Source: Panopea generosa
Lineage: Eukaryota > Mollusca > Bivalvia > Adapedonta > Hiatellidae
DNA: 64,000 nt
NCBI GenBank assembly: GCA_029582155.1
Contig: CM055900.1
Coordinates: forward strand, 44,575,624 to 44,639,623
Direction: 5' to 3'
Positions 24,139 through 35,087 of the stretch are shown piece after piece. The translations under genes and the position numbers were made by a program. The stretch's first letter is position 1. Each line of letters opens with the position of its first letter. The notes beneath the pieces were generated by a model. That model was not told the DNA's origin. It worked only from the letters and a program-made list of their open reading frames with translations, and did not search any database.

Positions 24139-25473
24139 CGAGGGGCATTTCAAAAGTAATGCAACTGTTTATCGTGCGGCCTCGCCTTGCACGGGATTTT
24201 CGTAGAAATTGTACCGATGTAGCGAGACATCCATTCTCTACACATACATACCAAGTTTACAGGTGTACACGCAGAATTATCGCTAATACAGTGATAAAAG
24301 CAACATATAGTCATTGATACTATGGTAAAATGGTTGGCAAGAGAAGTGTAAAGGCAGCTGAAATTCGCGGATATGTAAAGACTCGATGCTAGCTTGGTGT
24401 ATCAGCGAAGGAGATTTTTGACGAATTGTGTGTTGTTCGTGGACAGAATGAAGTGTCGTATGCCACCGTCACGAGGTGGATTAAGAAGTCTAAAAACGGT
24501 TGTGACTCCATTAATGATGCACCAAAATCGGGACGTCTTTGTAGTGCTACTTCTAATATATGGTTAACAAAGTATGTGATGTGGTTAAGTCTGACGCCAG
24601 ACTAACTGTTCATCAGGTAGCTAGTATAGTTGGTATTTCAGCCGCAAGCGTATTCCGCATTCTAAAACGTAATTTAAAAACGAGACGTATTACAGTTAGA
24701 TGGATCTCTCATTTGTTGTCAGACAAGCAAAAGCGTGTCCGACTTGAAATCGCCAGAAAACTGCTTAAAATGTTTCCAAAATACCTAAGAAAGCAGTTTT
24801 CTGACATTATTACTGGAGATGAGACATGGGTACACTTTTCGAGCCTACCAGAAAAAATAACAACAAAATATGGGCTACCAAAAACTGTCACCGCCCGACA
24901 ATTGCAAAAAGATTGATCAGTGTTAAGAAAGCAATGTTTGTTATTTCTTTGATATATGTGATCCTATAATGCAACTGGTTGTACCAAATAGAAAATCTGT
25001 GACTGGTATATTTTATAAAGAAAAAGTGTTGAAAAAACTTAAAAAACAATGTTTCAAACGTCGCCCACACACTGGCTTAAAGCACCTATCCCTGTTGCAT
25101 GACAACGCCCCTGCGCATAAGTCTGCTATTGTGACCTCGTTTTTGAACAAGGAAAGGGTTTGAGTTCTTCCACATGCACCATATTCCCCAGACCTAGCCC
25201 CGTGTGACTATTTCTTGTTCCCTAAACTGAAAAAACATTTAGCTGGTAAACGGTATAGGTCCCGACAGGCCCTGGGGTCCGCTGTTTATCAGTGTATGCT
25301 GGGTATACCTGAAAATGAGTATGAAGATGCCTTTAAGAACTGGATTAAACGTTTGAAACTTTGTGTACGTAACAAAGGGGATTACTTTGAGGGCATGACG
25401 CGTAAATAATTTAATATCTATCAAACGCGCGCTTTATACTACCCCAGTTGCATTACTTTTGATATGTCCCTGG
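24139..25473 (+). mobile_element. mariner-type DNA transposon (defective)
   Basis: 1335 bp between TA dinucleotides (24137-24138 and 25474-25475), the mariner target duplication. Inverted termini: the 5' end reads CGAGGGGCATTTCAAAAGTA, and the reverse complement of the 3' end reads CCAGGGACATATCAAAAGTA. They stay alike through ATGCAACT, about 28 bp with 3 mismatches. The element lies inside the YqaJ-like pseudogene, whose motifs resume after it, so it is the younger insertion of the two. The transposase inside is broken. Confidence 0.93.
24331..25409 (+). pseudogene. mariner transposase pseudogene (DD34D)
   Basis: Starts at ATG 24331 (MVGKRSVKAAEIRGYV). The N-terminal helix-turn-helix half is interrupted by an in-frame TAG near 24391 and a frameshift near 24557. 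The second HTH (TVHQVASIVGISAASVFRIL) lies in the frame starting 24560. The catalytic domain has all three acidic residues: GDETWVHF (Asp at 24818), HDNAPAHKS (Asp at 25101) and SPDLAPCDYFLFP (Asp at 25206). There are exactly 34 codons between the second and third Asp, the mariner DD34D signature. Further stops (near 24914 and 25162) and a frameshift split the domain. The C-terminus ends at a TAA at 25407-25409. Confidence 0.92.
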
Positions 25474-27215
25474 TATGGCAATGTTTATAAAGACAGGGAA
25501 AGTAAAGGCTGATTTAGACAAAGGAAAAAACATAGAGTTCAAGACGATGACGTTGATGAAGAGCGTGTTTATGCATGTCCAGACTATATGCTCGGTTCTC
25601 TGTAAGGTGATGTGATATTAGCCCTTGATAAAGTCACTATTTATGAGATAAAGCGAATAGAATTAACCATCCACGAAAATATTTCTGAACATACATCAGT
25701 GAAAACCTCAAACTTAACCGGACTTTCTTATATGCTTGATAATGAAATGTCAGACAAAGCTGAACAATGCACTACTAAAAACAAATGAAAGCGAAGACAC
25801 CATCATGAATGCTGAATGTTCAGTAAACCTATGTGATGTAGATTTTGACGCTATGATTAATACGTTAAAAGAACAGTACCGATGCATCTCGTTGGCTTTT
25901 TTTGTTCAACTGCAGAATCGCGTAAGAGTATGCATTCAAGAAAAGAGAAAGAAATACAAACATGTCTGAGAGGTATTACGACAAAGCTGAAAGAAAAAAA
26001 TATAATACATGCTCTGCTTTGGCTATAATATAAAAATCATACATTTTTTTGATGATTTAATGAATCATGTGTCATCTATAAATAAGGTTTGTCAGAGATA
26101 CAGATCAGTGAAAAGTTTAAAACGCCATTGTCAAAATGTTGTTTCGTCGCTCCCAATATCAATGTTAAATGCTGTATGCAAAACATATATTTCCTGACCG
26201 TCTTCGTGAATGGAAACAAAATTTGTAGACGGTACTACTATTGTTGGATTTAACGAAACATTATGTTGGTACTGTAAGCCAGATTATTCTCGCTATATGT
26301 ACCAGTTCTCAATTCTTGACGCTCGCCATCTTTTCACTAATGCCCGCGTAAAATGTTGTCATAGAGGATTCCCAGAACGTGGACTATCGAAAGAAGCATG
26401 GATAAAAGTGGAAAAGATAGCAAAGCTGGACTGAGCATTGCAGTTGTATAGGATTTGATTGACCGTCAGAGCGATTCGTATGCTCAAGCTACTTTTTTCC
26501 GAATTGGTCAATACTGAAATGATATCTAATGGTTTTACAAATGAAGCAATGTTTTGTAATGTTGTAAGAGAGTGGTATCTGCAGAAGATGACCCTTAAAT
26601 ATGTGCAATAGAAAGGTGTAATAGACGCGTTATACTCCGCAACTGTGCAGTTTAACCATTTTCCACCTCCTGGATCACATATACAAGGTATCCCTTTAGT
26701 AAGGTTTGAAGGGTTTATGACCAACATCGAACGAACATTTCAGTTGTTCAGTTTTGAAAAAACGGTGATTACAATCCTTAGGTAGTCTAGAGGCAGAGAA
26801 TCTTTTCGGTATGTTCATAGATTTAGATCCTAAAGAAAGTTGGGTTGATAATGCCAGATGACATACCTGCGGCTTTAAGTACTGCTTGCGAACTGGTTCA
26901 TACAAAAATGGATACTCAAAAATGCAAACTAGTAGGGCAAAAGTTTATCCTTTACACCAGCTCATGGAAGCCAGTGACTCTACATATGGAAGAGTATTTG
27001 TAAATACAAATGAAGTGACCACTATCGTACCAATGAATCACATGTTTGACACGCCAGAAAAAAAAGAAGTTTGAAGTGCAATACAAAAACGAACAATAAG
27101 GCAATACCACCATTGCGAAAAAGAGACAATACTGCCATAAACGCACGCACAGCCATAATTTCCATGCAAGATTCCTATCTGTAAATTTATACAAGTACCT
27201 AATCATTAGTTTCTA

Positions 27216-27557
27216 AAACAAAAAGTTTACGGTCGTCCGTGGCTGAATTATTTCCAATTTCGAGTGATTGCACTTGTCACGGGGCCAGCGTTAGTTTTTG
27301 GAGAGAGTTTTTAACAAACTGACATATCATTTACTCATGCATCAGTGAGCAATGCGTGTGTTCATTACCACAATTGCACTCAATGGGACACGTGGTATAA
27401 CTCTGTACTGATCGAAGGTTGAAATATGTACCTTTTTATAGTAGTATTAAAGTTTTATAACAAGCTCATATCTCTTGTAAAATGTTTAAAATCTCAGAAG
27501 CGAGGTGAGTGATATCTGTATACTCGAACTGGGATTTTCAGAGTTTGGTTATTTAAC
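27216..27557. other. AT-rich spacer, nothing seen
   Basis: No gene or element recognised between the pseudogene end and the MITE. Confidence 0.5.
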
Positions 27558-27724
27558 CAGGGGCGTAACTTGGTAGAAAACGATGTATGTGCACAGATGG
27601 AGAAGGGTCCGGGGTTGCCTCCCAAAATATATCAGCTAGACTGCCGTAAGTGCGTTTTGGCGTATATTTCTCAGAAAAATGTGCAGGCACGTTCCTATCG
27701 TGTCTATAGGAAGCTACGCCCCTG
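27558..27724. mobile_element. hAT-like MITE
   Basis: 167 bp with inverted termini: CAGGGGCGTAACTTGGTAG at the left, and the reverse complement of the right end CAGGGGCGTAGCTTCCTATA. The first 10 bases are identical, and CAGGGG-type ends are typical of hAT superfamily elements. There is no transposase. The 8-bp target duplications expected for hAT are not recognisable, so the insertion is old or the flanks have changed. Confidence 0.7.
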
Positions 27725-27954
27725 TCATCATCAAAATCATTTAAAACGCATCTAAGTAGAATCAATGCATCCATTAGGTATTTTACATTTTTTTAAATGT
27801 GACAACTGTATGTGTCTAGCATCATCGAAATGATTTTGATATATGTTTTACTTACAATAAGGTGAATACCTGCAATAAAGTCCGTTTCTTCTAAAACCGC
27901 GTGCCTGTTTTCAATACTGTACGCTCCCATACTGTGCTCTTTATCAGATTATCA

Positions 27955-28247
27955 ATTTTTACTGCGTGTAAACCTATATAGCTAATCAAATTGAAATCAA
28001 AATGAAATCACGTGACTCATTTAATACGTCAAAAAATATGTTGCAATTTTAAGCGAGAAATTTATTAGAGCCTTACCTTGGCGCGCATCCAAGGTTATGA
28101 AATCCCTTTTAATATATTAATTTGACATGTTTAAATAGATATCCTTTTGACAATACGGGTCAATGAGTATAATATATAGGAATGATATATTGTAAAAAAA
28201 ATGAATTAAGCCATTCTTAAAATTTTAAAAATCCTGATATATTTCCT
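27955..28247 (-). mobile_element. fragment of TTAA-type non-autonomous transposon
   Basis: Reverse-strand relative of the element at 36411-36932. Shared landmarks: 'CTGCGTGTAAACCT', AAATCACGTGACTCATTTAA, 'AATCCCTTTTAATAT', TTGACATGTTTAAATAGATA, 'GACAATACGGGTCA' and the terminus AAAAATCCTGATATATTTCC. Homology covers about the first 300 bases counted from the intact element's 5' end. The other part is lost or unrecognisable. Confidence 0.8.
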
Positions 28248-29655
28248 TTCAATTAAATGTACGCATCGTGTCATTATACACACAACTTTACAAATTATTA
28301 ATGAGACAAAAAACACGTAGTTAACTATTTGCCCAATATAAACACTATAGAATACATTACTTGTACACGGTTTTAAATAATGTCGTCAATTTATTGAAAT
28401 TTAATGTAATTGAAACTTAATTGGAAAAGATTATAAAACTAAAAAGCATGCTATTTTTGTTAACTATTTGCGACTACATTAGCAGATTTTCTGATACGTC
28501 TACGATACTGAATTAAAAGAAATGTAGATGTGACATTTATTGAGTAGCTGGATAATTATTTAATAGTATCTCAACAACAACGTCTGATGGTGTGTGGTTT
28601 AGACAGGAAGTTGATATATACAGAAATAGGACAGACGTAGTTGACAGCCTAGTGAATGATGCTGTTACGATGTATGTACAAAACGAACACGTGACAATCG
28701 GCAGAAGGAATCTTTAAGGCTAGACATATACCAGAAGGATTAGTAATATAAAACTTGTGACTTAACCAAATGAAAATATATGCCCAACATTAGAAAAACA
28801 GTCTACGTCACATTGTATAACGTACACACAACAAATACATTAATGTATAGCTGATATAACGCCATTGTATATTCATTCTAACCTTTTATAATCTTATATA
28901 CAAGTATTAAACCATGTAATAAAAGATAAACGATGTTTTATTGCTTAGTAATGCCGTATTAAGAAACTAGTCGAAACTAACGGTGTTAGAACTTATGGTC
29001 TAATAATCAGTTTTACATATGTGGCAAAAACATATGTTTAATGTAATTAAAATATAGTATATTTTTAATTACATACCGAAGAAATGACATCATGGGTCAT
29101 GGAACCGTTAACAGCAAATGGCCACTGTGGAGCTTGAACTAATATTATACCAACTATAGTTTTGAAAACACGATATCATATCATTACTTGACAGTGGTAC
29201 TGTTTCTCGAAACTACAAACATACTTAAATTGGTGTTAGATGAGCGAGGGGTGTTTAAACATAAGTGTATCTCATTAACAGACTCAGGAAAATCAAATAG
29301 GCTTATAACTTTTTGTGTTCCATGCCTCCAAATGACAATTGATCAGATAGTGTTAAATCGTACAACAAAAGGAAACAACCCACTGACACACCAACCGCAC
29401 AAAAATCGTACCTTGTGTAAAATACATTTTAGGCAACCTTTTTACCCGGCGTATTAACGTCTTGAACGTATCATGTGTTTCTGCATAACGTCGCAATGAT
29501 CTTCTTTAATACTAAATACAGTTGGTCATAATACGAGATATGTTGATACTATAAAGTTGCTTCAACCTTTTTAATGGTAAACAATTACAAATAAATCAAA
29601 TGTCGTTAGTATTATATATATATATTCATATTGATTATTAGCTTTCATACTGCAT
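28248..29655. other. AT-rich DNA, no gene seen
   Basis: No gene recognised. An 89-codon plus-strand frame (29188-29457) resembles no family I know. A small palindrome ATGTAATTAAAA...TTTTTAATTACAT is at about 29039-29073. Confidence 0.45.
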
Positions 29656-29660
29656 GTGTG

Positions 29661-29729
29661 TAGAGCAAAGGCTGACATAGCATGCATTGTAATAAGGCAT
29701 CACTGATGTCAAAACGTGACATTTATTAG
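29661..29729 (+). repeat. dispersed repeat, copy 1
   Basis: About 70 bp ('TAGAGCAAAGGCTGACATAG', then 'AATAAGGCATCACTGATGTC') is clearly similar to 45123-45190 in the same orientation. It is probably part of a longer unrecognised element. Confidence 0.65.
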
Positions 29730-31376
29730 ATTTTTGACGACGGATATATTGTAAAGCATATGTTTTCAACACATTTTGTCATTCAAATTTACATAGTATT
29801 TACATACAAATCAGTTTAAGCATAAATATCGATTAAAATGGAAGATGATAATTTATAAAGTTCTTTTTATTGACATATCTTAATCGACAGATTTGGCAGA
29901 GATTAACAATTGTATTTAGTTAAAAATATACTCAATAAAAAAGTTTCCCCTTCTGTGAGGAATATTGGTTTTAATTTGTTTAGAAACTTAAAAAATGAAG
30001 CGAGTAATTAAAAAAAGTGATTAAATTTATGTATATAGTATATGAACTTCACATTATAATACTAATTAACATTTTATTGACAAGTTCTGAACGTTATGGA
30101 CAAACATGGAAAACGTGCTGACCTCACCACGTAAATTCAGACTTACATGTTTTAGGAGAAGCGTTGAATAGATAAAATATAAATATTTCAGGATTTATGT
30201 CATAAAAGAAATGCGGTTCACCACGATGCAGAGGCTTGTCTTGTTTCAGGTGGGAGAATGTTCCATTCACAGACAACGGAAAGAATAAAGGAATTGGAGT
30301 ACAGAGTTGTTATGGATGTAGGTATATGTCAATCCATATGTCAGTCCATATGACATCTGAATATTCCAATACATGTCTTATTAATGACATGTAAATAGGT
30401 TTCTGTGATACTAACTGAAATTTTAGTTTTTTCATAATATTGAATTTTACCCAAGTTTTATTTTTAATATATTCAATATAAGTGAACTAGCTTCAGTCAT
30501 TTGATAAAATACGCTTAGATATTTGCGTGTTAGCTTGTTGTTTCTGCATAGCGGGTTAAGTGCATTGCCTTTGAAATACATTGATCAGCTTACCAGTTAT
30601 AGTGCAACTTCATGAGAGTATATCTGGAAATGAGGGCTTATACAGTTCAAATTTTAAAGCATGCAGCATATATTAACGGTGTAGTGAGGCCTCTCATGAA
30701 CTATCTGCATTATCACACGTGTTGTGTTACATCAAACAAAGAACGAATGCTATTTACAACAAAGACACATCATACTCATTGATAAGAAACATGTTATTAA
30801 GAAATTTATTTCTCATTTGATTTAATACCTCTCATTGCGTAAACTATTGATTTATGCTCAATGATCCAAGTATGTTGTATTTTAGAGTATATAGGACATG
30901 TAGTCGGGTCCACAAATCGTCTCCAGCTGTGATACTCCTCAACTAAAAAGTCTCAATGTTTCTAAATATTTTTATCAAACTCATTACACGTTGAATGACC
31001 AAACATAATTAAGCTTGGAACACATCTTAACGCATTAGTAAAGGATAACACGCAAAATGATTAATGTAAATAAGGTTATAACATTTCAAAAATTTGAGTA
31101 GAGTAAAATCTTGAGTTTAGTGAAACTGGGACCAGATAAAGTTTTCTTGCACACCGGACAAAGATTTCCGGGTATTTTACCGGGTACAGAATTTTCATCT
31201 TACACCCCCTCCACGCGATTACCCTACCCTGCTGTGACGCCCGAACAATTTATGGCGTAACGTATGAAACAATATGACGTTACATGTTTAATTTGACGTC
31301 TTAAAGCCATCTTGGTAAAATTTTATTATAATTTTAATCAAAATAAATGTTTCATGTGTTTGGTACGCAAGAAAAC
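29730..31376. other. AT-rich DNA, no gene seen
   Basis: No gene or element recognised on either strand. Confidence 0.5.
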
Positions 31377-31517
31377 AATCTTACATTACTTCGGTTCAGA
31401 TTCAGTTCAGATAGAAAATCAGTTCCTCGGGATAACTGTATTCGCGTTAAGTTCCCTCCAAATACAGTTATCCCTCGGAAGGATATTTCAATCCAAACCT
31501 CAAACCAATGTAAGATT
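31377..31517. mobile_element. foldback/MITE-like palindrome
   Basis: An imperfect inverted repeat of about 141 bp. The outer ends AATCTTACATT and AATGTAAGATT are exact complements. The inner arms TTCCTCGGGATAACTGTATT and ATACAGTTATCCCTCGGAA differ at two positions, with a loop of under 20 bases. Stretches between outer and inner arms also pair partly. No target duplication is obvious. An overlapping 90-codon frame is most likely a by-product. Confidence 0.7.
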
Positions 31518-32328
31518 CGTATTATATAATTTTAGTGCATTTAAAAATGTGCGCCATACGTACATGTATATACAAGACATTTAATTGTTGGTTGGTAGGT
31601 TTACATCCCATGAGCAAACCTAATGTTTGGTACGGATATAGATTCTGACAGTAATTTATGATGGCATTGAATCACGTATTTCTACTAAAATATACACGCA
31701 CAACATAACTAGCAACAATCCTCTTGAGGCATATAACATGTCTGTCTGCGTTTTCCTTATTTATTCGTTGCTAATATTAACAATGGTTTTCACGTATTCA
31801 CCACGATTGAAGTTCACATGTCTTCTTCCAAAAATACATTGTGCTGTAATATATATTACCACCATAGTCTGAAAGGTTTTAGTTTAACATGCTAAAGTGC
31901 AAAATAATTTACCAATTTAATTAGCCAACTAATCTTGCTGAGTACACTGTGCCTGTTAACAAACGAAATGCAATATTATTGTATCGTTTCCATTGTCATT
32001 ATAGACATAATGAAAATTAATACAGTGCAAATTACCTTAGACATTGTTGAGTAGTCACGCAAAAGGTGCAGGATATTAATGCCATGTGTCGTCTGTTCGC
32101 AAAGGTATTAATGCCCGACGCCGAACTGACTTTATTACAGTTGTAGTTACTATTGCGTTTTGAACGCAAATTAGTTGTTCACATATCTTTATGCCTATAT
32201 GTAATGTTTGCAAATTCTGCAGCATCATGTCTTTTATCGTTAGAAGGACCATGCGGTGTGTCCACGAAAGTCAAAATATATTAGTATTTTGCCTCGTACA
32301 GCTTTAGCCTCGGACGACATTGAGCTAG

Positions 32329-32331
<3 letters not shown>
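31518..32331. other. AT-rich DNA, no gene seen
   Basis: No gene or element recognised. Confidence 0.5.

Positions 32332-32368
<37 letters not shown>
32332..32368. repeat. (AT)n microsatellite
   Basis: About 18 perfect AT dinucleotides. Confidence 0.97.
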
Positions 32369-32376
<8 letters not shown>

Positions 32377-33330
32377 AACATATTCTCATTTCAAATAATA
32401 TGATCATCCACAGGTAGCACATAACACATGCAGGAAAAGAATAAAGTTATTGATATTAAATTAACTTTCACAGTGCAATGAAATGACAAAAGGTTCTAGG
32501 ATGGTATTGACATAAATTGGTGGAATACATAAATAGACGCCATCTGGACCGAGAGTAAAGATCCATATATAAGTATATAAAAACCTCGCATGTCCCCTGA
32601 CAAGGGTTAAGCGGAGTTTCGATTTGAAAAAAATAACTGAATAAGCTCCATTATTCCCATGGACAAGTAAGAATAACAACAGTCGAATAACATGAAACAT
32701 AATATGCGGAGGGAAAACGGAAAAGGAAATACTTCTGAATCTTGGAATCAGTTTTATCACGTGACTAATGGTTCCAACACCACTCAATAATTTTATCTAA
32801 ACAAGCAACACGACGGTATTACCAGTGATGTTTGAAGATTCATCTTAAACAAGTCTATAAAAACAAAACAGTACTTATTGAATCTAATTTACTGTATTTA
32901 GCACATTCTGTTTTACTCCTCTATCAAAGTTGTAACGATACAATCGCACAAATTATATTGAATTGTCCAAATGAACATCATACACGTGCCATAAAAACAG
33001 TCTTAAAGGGATAACAAAATTTATTTGCAATCACATTTGTTAGATACCACTGGAATTTGATTTCCCGAAGGATTGTGAGAGACAATGAAATAAATTCAAA
33101 ATACATAAAATATAACCATGAATGATACATTAATGTCTATGATGATTTTCCAGTTTAAGGTATTCGTGTAATAAACTATTTTGATAGATAACTACCCGCC
33201 ATTGTGACTGTCCATACAATCACTGGCTATAAAATATTGCAAATTATTAAAAATAATTGCATATCTTTGTGTCTACCATACGATACATTTTCATTACTAC
33301 AAAGCATTGTGAATATCATTAAGTATATTA
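32369..33330. other. AT-rich DNA, no gene supported
   Basis: A 108-codon minus-strand frame (32461-32787) starts at ATG but has no recognisable domain and a composition similar to translated AT-rich noncoding DNA. I do not call it a gene. Confidence 0.4.
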
Positions 33331-33335
33331 CTTCT

Positions 33336-33500
33336 ATTCATTTTGAATGTCATGTGATCAATTACTGGAAGGCATCGAACCTCGCTCTCCCCTGTCGTCA
33401 CATTGTAGGACGAGAAGCTATCAATGGCATTAACAGTTGTAGATTATTCTCGTACCAACGCGACAGATGTACATATGTATGGTGTAAAATACAGAGATAA
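33336..33500 (+). pseudogene. possible SWIM zinc-finger remnant
   Basis: Within a 98-codon frame, about 33348-33405 reads FECHVINYWKASNLALPCRH, followed by IV. The C-terminal half matches the '(L)PCRHI' end of SWIM-type zinc fingers (CxCx(n)CxH), which occur in MULE-type transposases and ZSWIM proteins. The first CxC pair is not intact (C-H-V). A following 'RDRCTYVW' could correspond to the RW..Y stretch of such proteins. This is a short and tentative call. Confidence 0.35.
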
Positions 33501-33869
33501 GTGTGTATCTATACAATCTATTTTTATAGTCAGTGCTGGATGTACTACAGACCACTTTGTTGAAAATGTATCCTTTGTGAAAATTGCCATTTAGCCCATG
33601 AATAAAGAGAATTTCATCATCAGTTGAAAATTGATTACACGTTATGTTCTTGCTATCTAAGTGTGTAGCAAAATGACTAAGAGCCGACAACTCACTAAGG
33701 TAAAATATAACTATTACGCAAAATAAAATTTAAAACATAAAATTATGAATATACAATTACAAAATATATATAAAAATCAACAAGATTTACTCAACATGAA
33801 AGAAAACATATCGGTCCAATAATGTTCTCAGATGTTATCGTATTAACACTGTTCACTTTAATCAGCTTT

Positions 33870-34580
33870 TGTCTTATTGATCTCGCGATACAAACCGCTA
33901 CCCATTAATATGTTACGGAGGTCGCGGTAGACACAGCTACTAAATATTACATATCACTGATGTCGCGATACACACTGCTACTAAATATTACATATCACTG
34001 ATGTCGCGATACACACTGCTACTAAATATTACATATCACTGATGTCGCGATTCACACGGCTACTAAATATTACATATCATTGATATCGCGATACACACTA
34101 CTTCTAAATATTACATATCACTGATGTCGCGATACACACGGTTACTAACTATAACATATCGCTGATGTCGCGATACACACTGCCACTAACTATTATATAT
34201 CACTGATGTCGCGATACACATGGCTACTCATTAGTATGTTACGGACGTCGCGATACACACTGCTACTTACTATAACATATTACCGAAATCGCGATACACA
34301 CTGCCACTAACTATTGTATATCACTGATGTCGCAATACAATCTGCTACTCATTAATATGTTACGGATGATGCTATAGACACTGCTTCTAATTAGTATATA
34401 TCACTGATGTCGCGATACACACTGCCACTAACTATTATATATCACTAATGTCTTGATACAAACTGCTGCTCATTAATATGTTACGGAAGTTGCGATAGAC
34501 ACTGCTACTACCTATGATATATCACTGATGTCGCGATACACACTGCCACTAACTATTATATATCACTGATGTTGAAATGC
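33870..34580. repeat. 41-bp tandem array
   Basis: About 17 units of 41 bp with core GATGTCGCGATACACACTG followed by 'CTACTAAATATTACATATCA'. Two unit types alternate irregularly: one with AAATATTACATATCACT and one with CATTAATATGTTACGGA. Nearly every unit keeps the CpG-rich palindrome TCGCGA, although the region is otherwise AT-rich. Confidence 0.95.
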
Positions 34581-34928
34581 AAAGTGCCCTACAACCTGAA
34601 TGAATGATTTAAACAAATAATTATTATTTAGTAAAATACTACGTCCGCGTCATGATGCGTAGATTTATCTCCAACAGTTCCTTCCGGCGATACATGTATC
34701 CATAGCGGTTAATATCCACGTACTGTGTAGTACTAAACTACTAATGCCGATTCCAATCTGACGTCAGGAATGTCAAGTCGTCTATATAACGATTATGTGA
34801 GTTGCACGCGTCCTATGACGATACTACCACCGGCTGACTCCTGTCGCGTCGATAACATCTTACGTGTCACATACGTCAATAAAACGTCTACAAATATATA
34901 TATAAACTCAGATTTATAACGTTCTCAA

Positions 34929-35087
34929 TATGTAATAGTATTACGTATATTACTTACAATCTTATTATTTCTTAGTAGTTTCATTAATATATCATGACAG
35001 TACATTCATTCTTTTCTTACCATCTATAACATTTTATTGTAGTTTTATCAGTTTATAATAACAGTACATTCATTCATTTCTTACCGT
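34929..35087 (+). repeat. dispersed repeat with ~60-bp internal periodicity, copy 1
   Basis: Starts TATGTAATAGTATTACGTAT and contains two tandem ~62-bp units, each ending in 'ACATTCATTC..TTCTTACC' plus 'TCTA'. The same arrangement is at 61409-61570 in the same orientation. It directly abuts the truncated mariner at 35088. Confidence 0.7.

Larger units (their letters stand above)
22480..27215 (+). pseudogene. broken gene, uncharacterised family with YqaJ-like nuclease motifs
   Basis: Protein-like sequence is readable in shifting frames on both sides of a mariner insertion (24139-25473). In order: FMFVEEGCFVLPSKV (about 23060); QDANGIGV (about 23140) and IDIKCPYPGK (23183-23212), which resemble the Asp-Gly and E-x-K strands of YqaJ/lambda-exonuclease-type PD-(D/E)XK nucleases, with E changed to D; YYIPQILNEMAAL (23249); LKAKFDEFLWNNLF (about 23340); VISFDGQW (about 23865); LQKDT (about 23942). 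After the mariner: FPDRLREWKQ (about 26190), LDARHLFTNARVKCC (about 26310), NGFTNEAMFCNVVREWY (about 26525), PPPGSHIQGIPLV (about 26660), FEGFMTNIER (about 26706), SLEAENLFGMFIDLDP (about 26784), PDDIPAALSTACEL (about 26850). I recall these motifs from a large unnamed protein family repeated in mollusc gene sets; this is memory, not a search. Many stops and shifts make it a pseudogene. The ends are approximate. Confidence 0.7.

Noticed and set aside
26359..27206. Minus-strand frames of 122, 69 and 84 codons
   Set aside because: Antisense to the plus-strand pseudogene motifs (SLEAENLFGMFIDLDP and others).
31312..31584. 90-codon plus-strand frame
   Set aside because: It mostly covers the foldback element at 31377-31517 and has no known domain.
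32461..32787. 108-codon minus-strand frame
   Set aside because: No domain, no context, and a hydrophobic composition as expected from translated AT-rich DNA.
33870..34580. Possible CRISPR or regulatory operator array
   Set aside because: Whole 41-bp units are repeated with no unique spacers; a tandem satellite.
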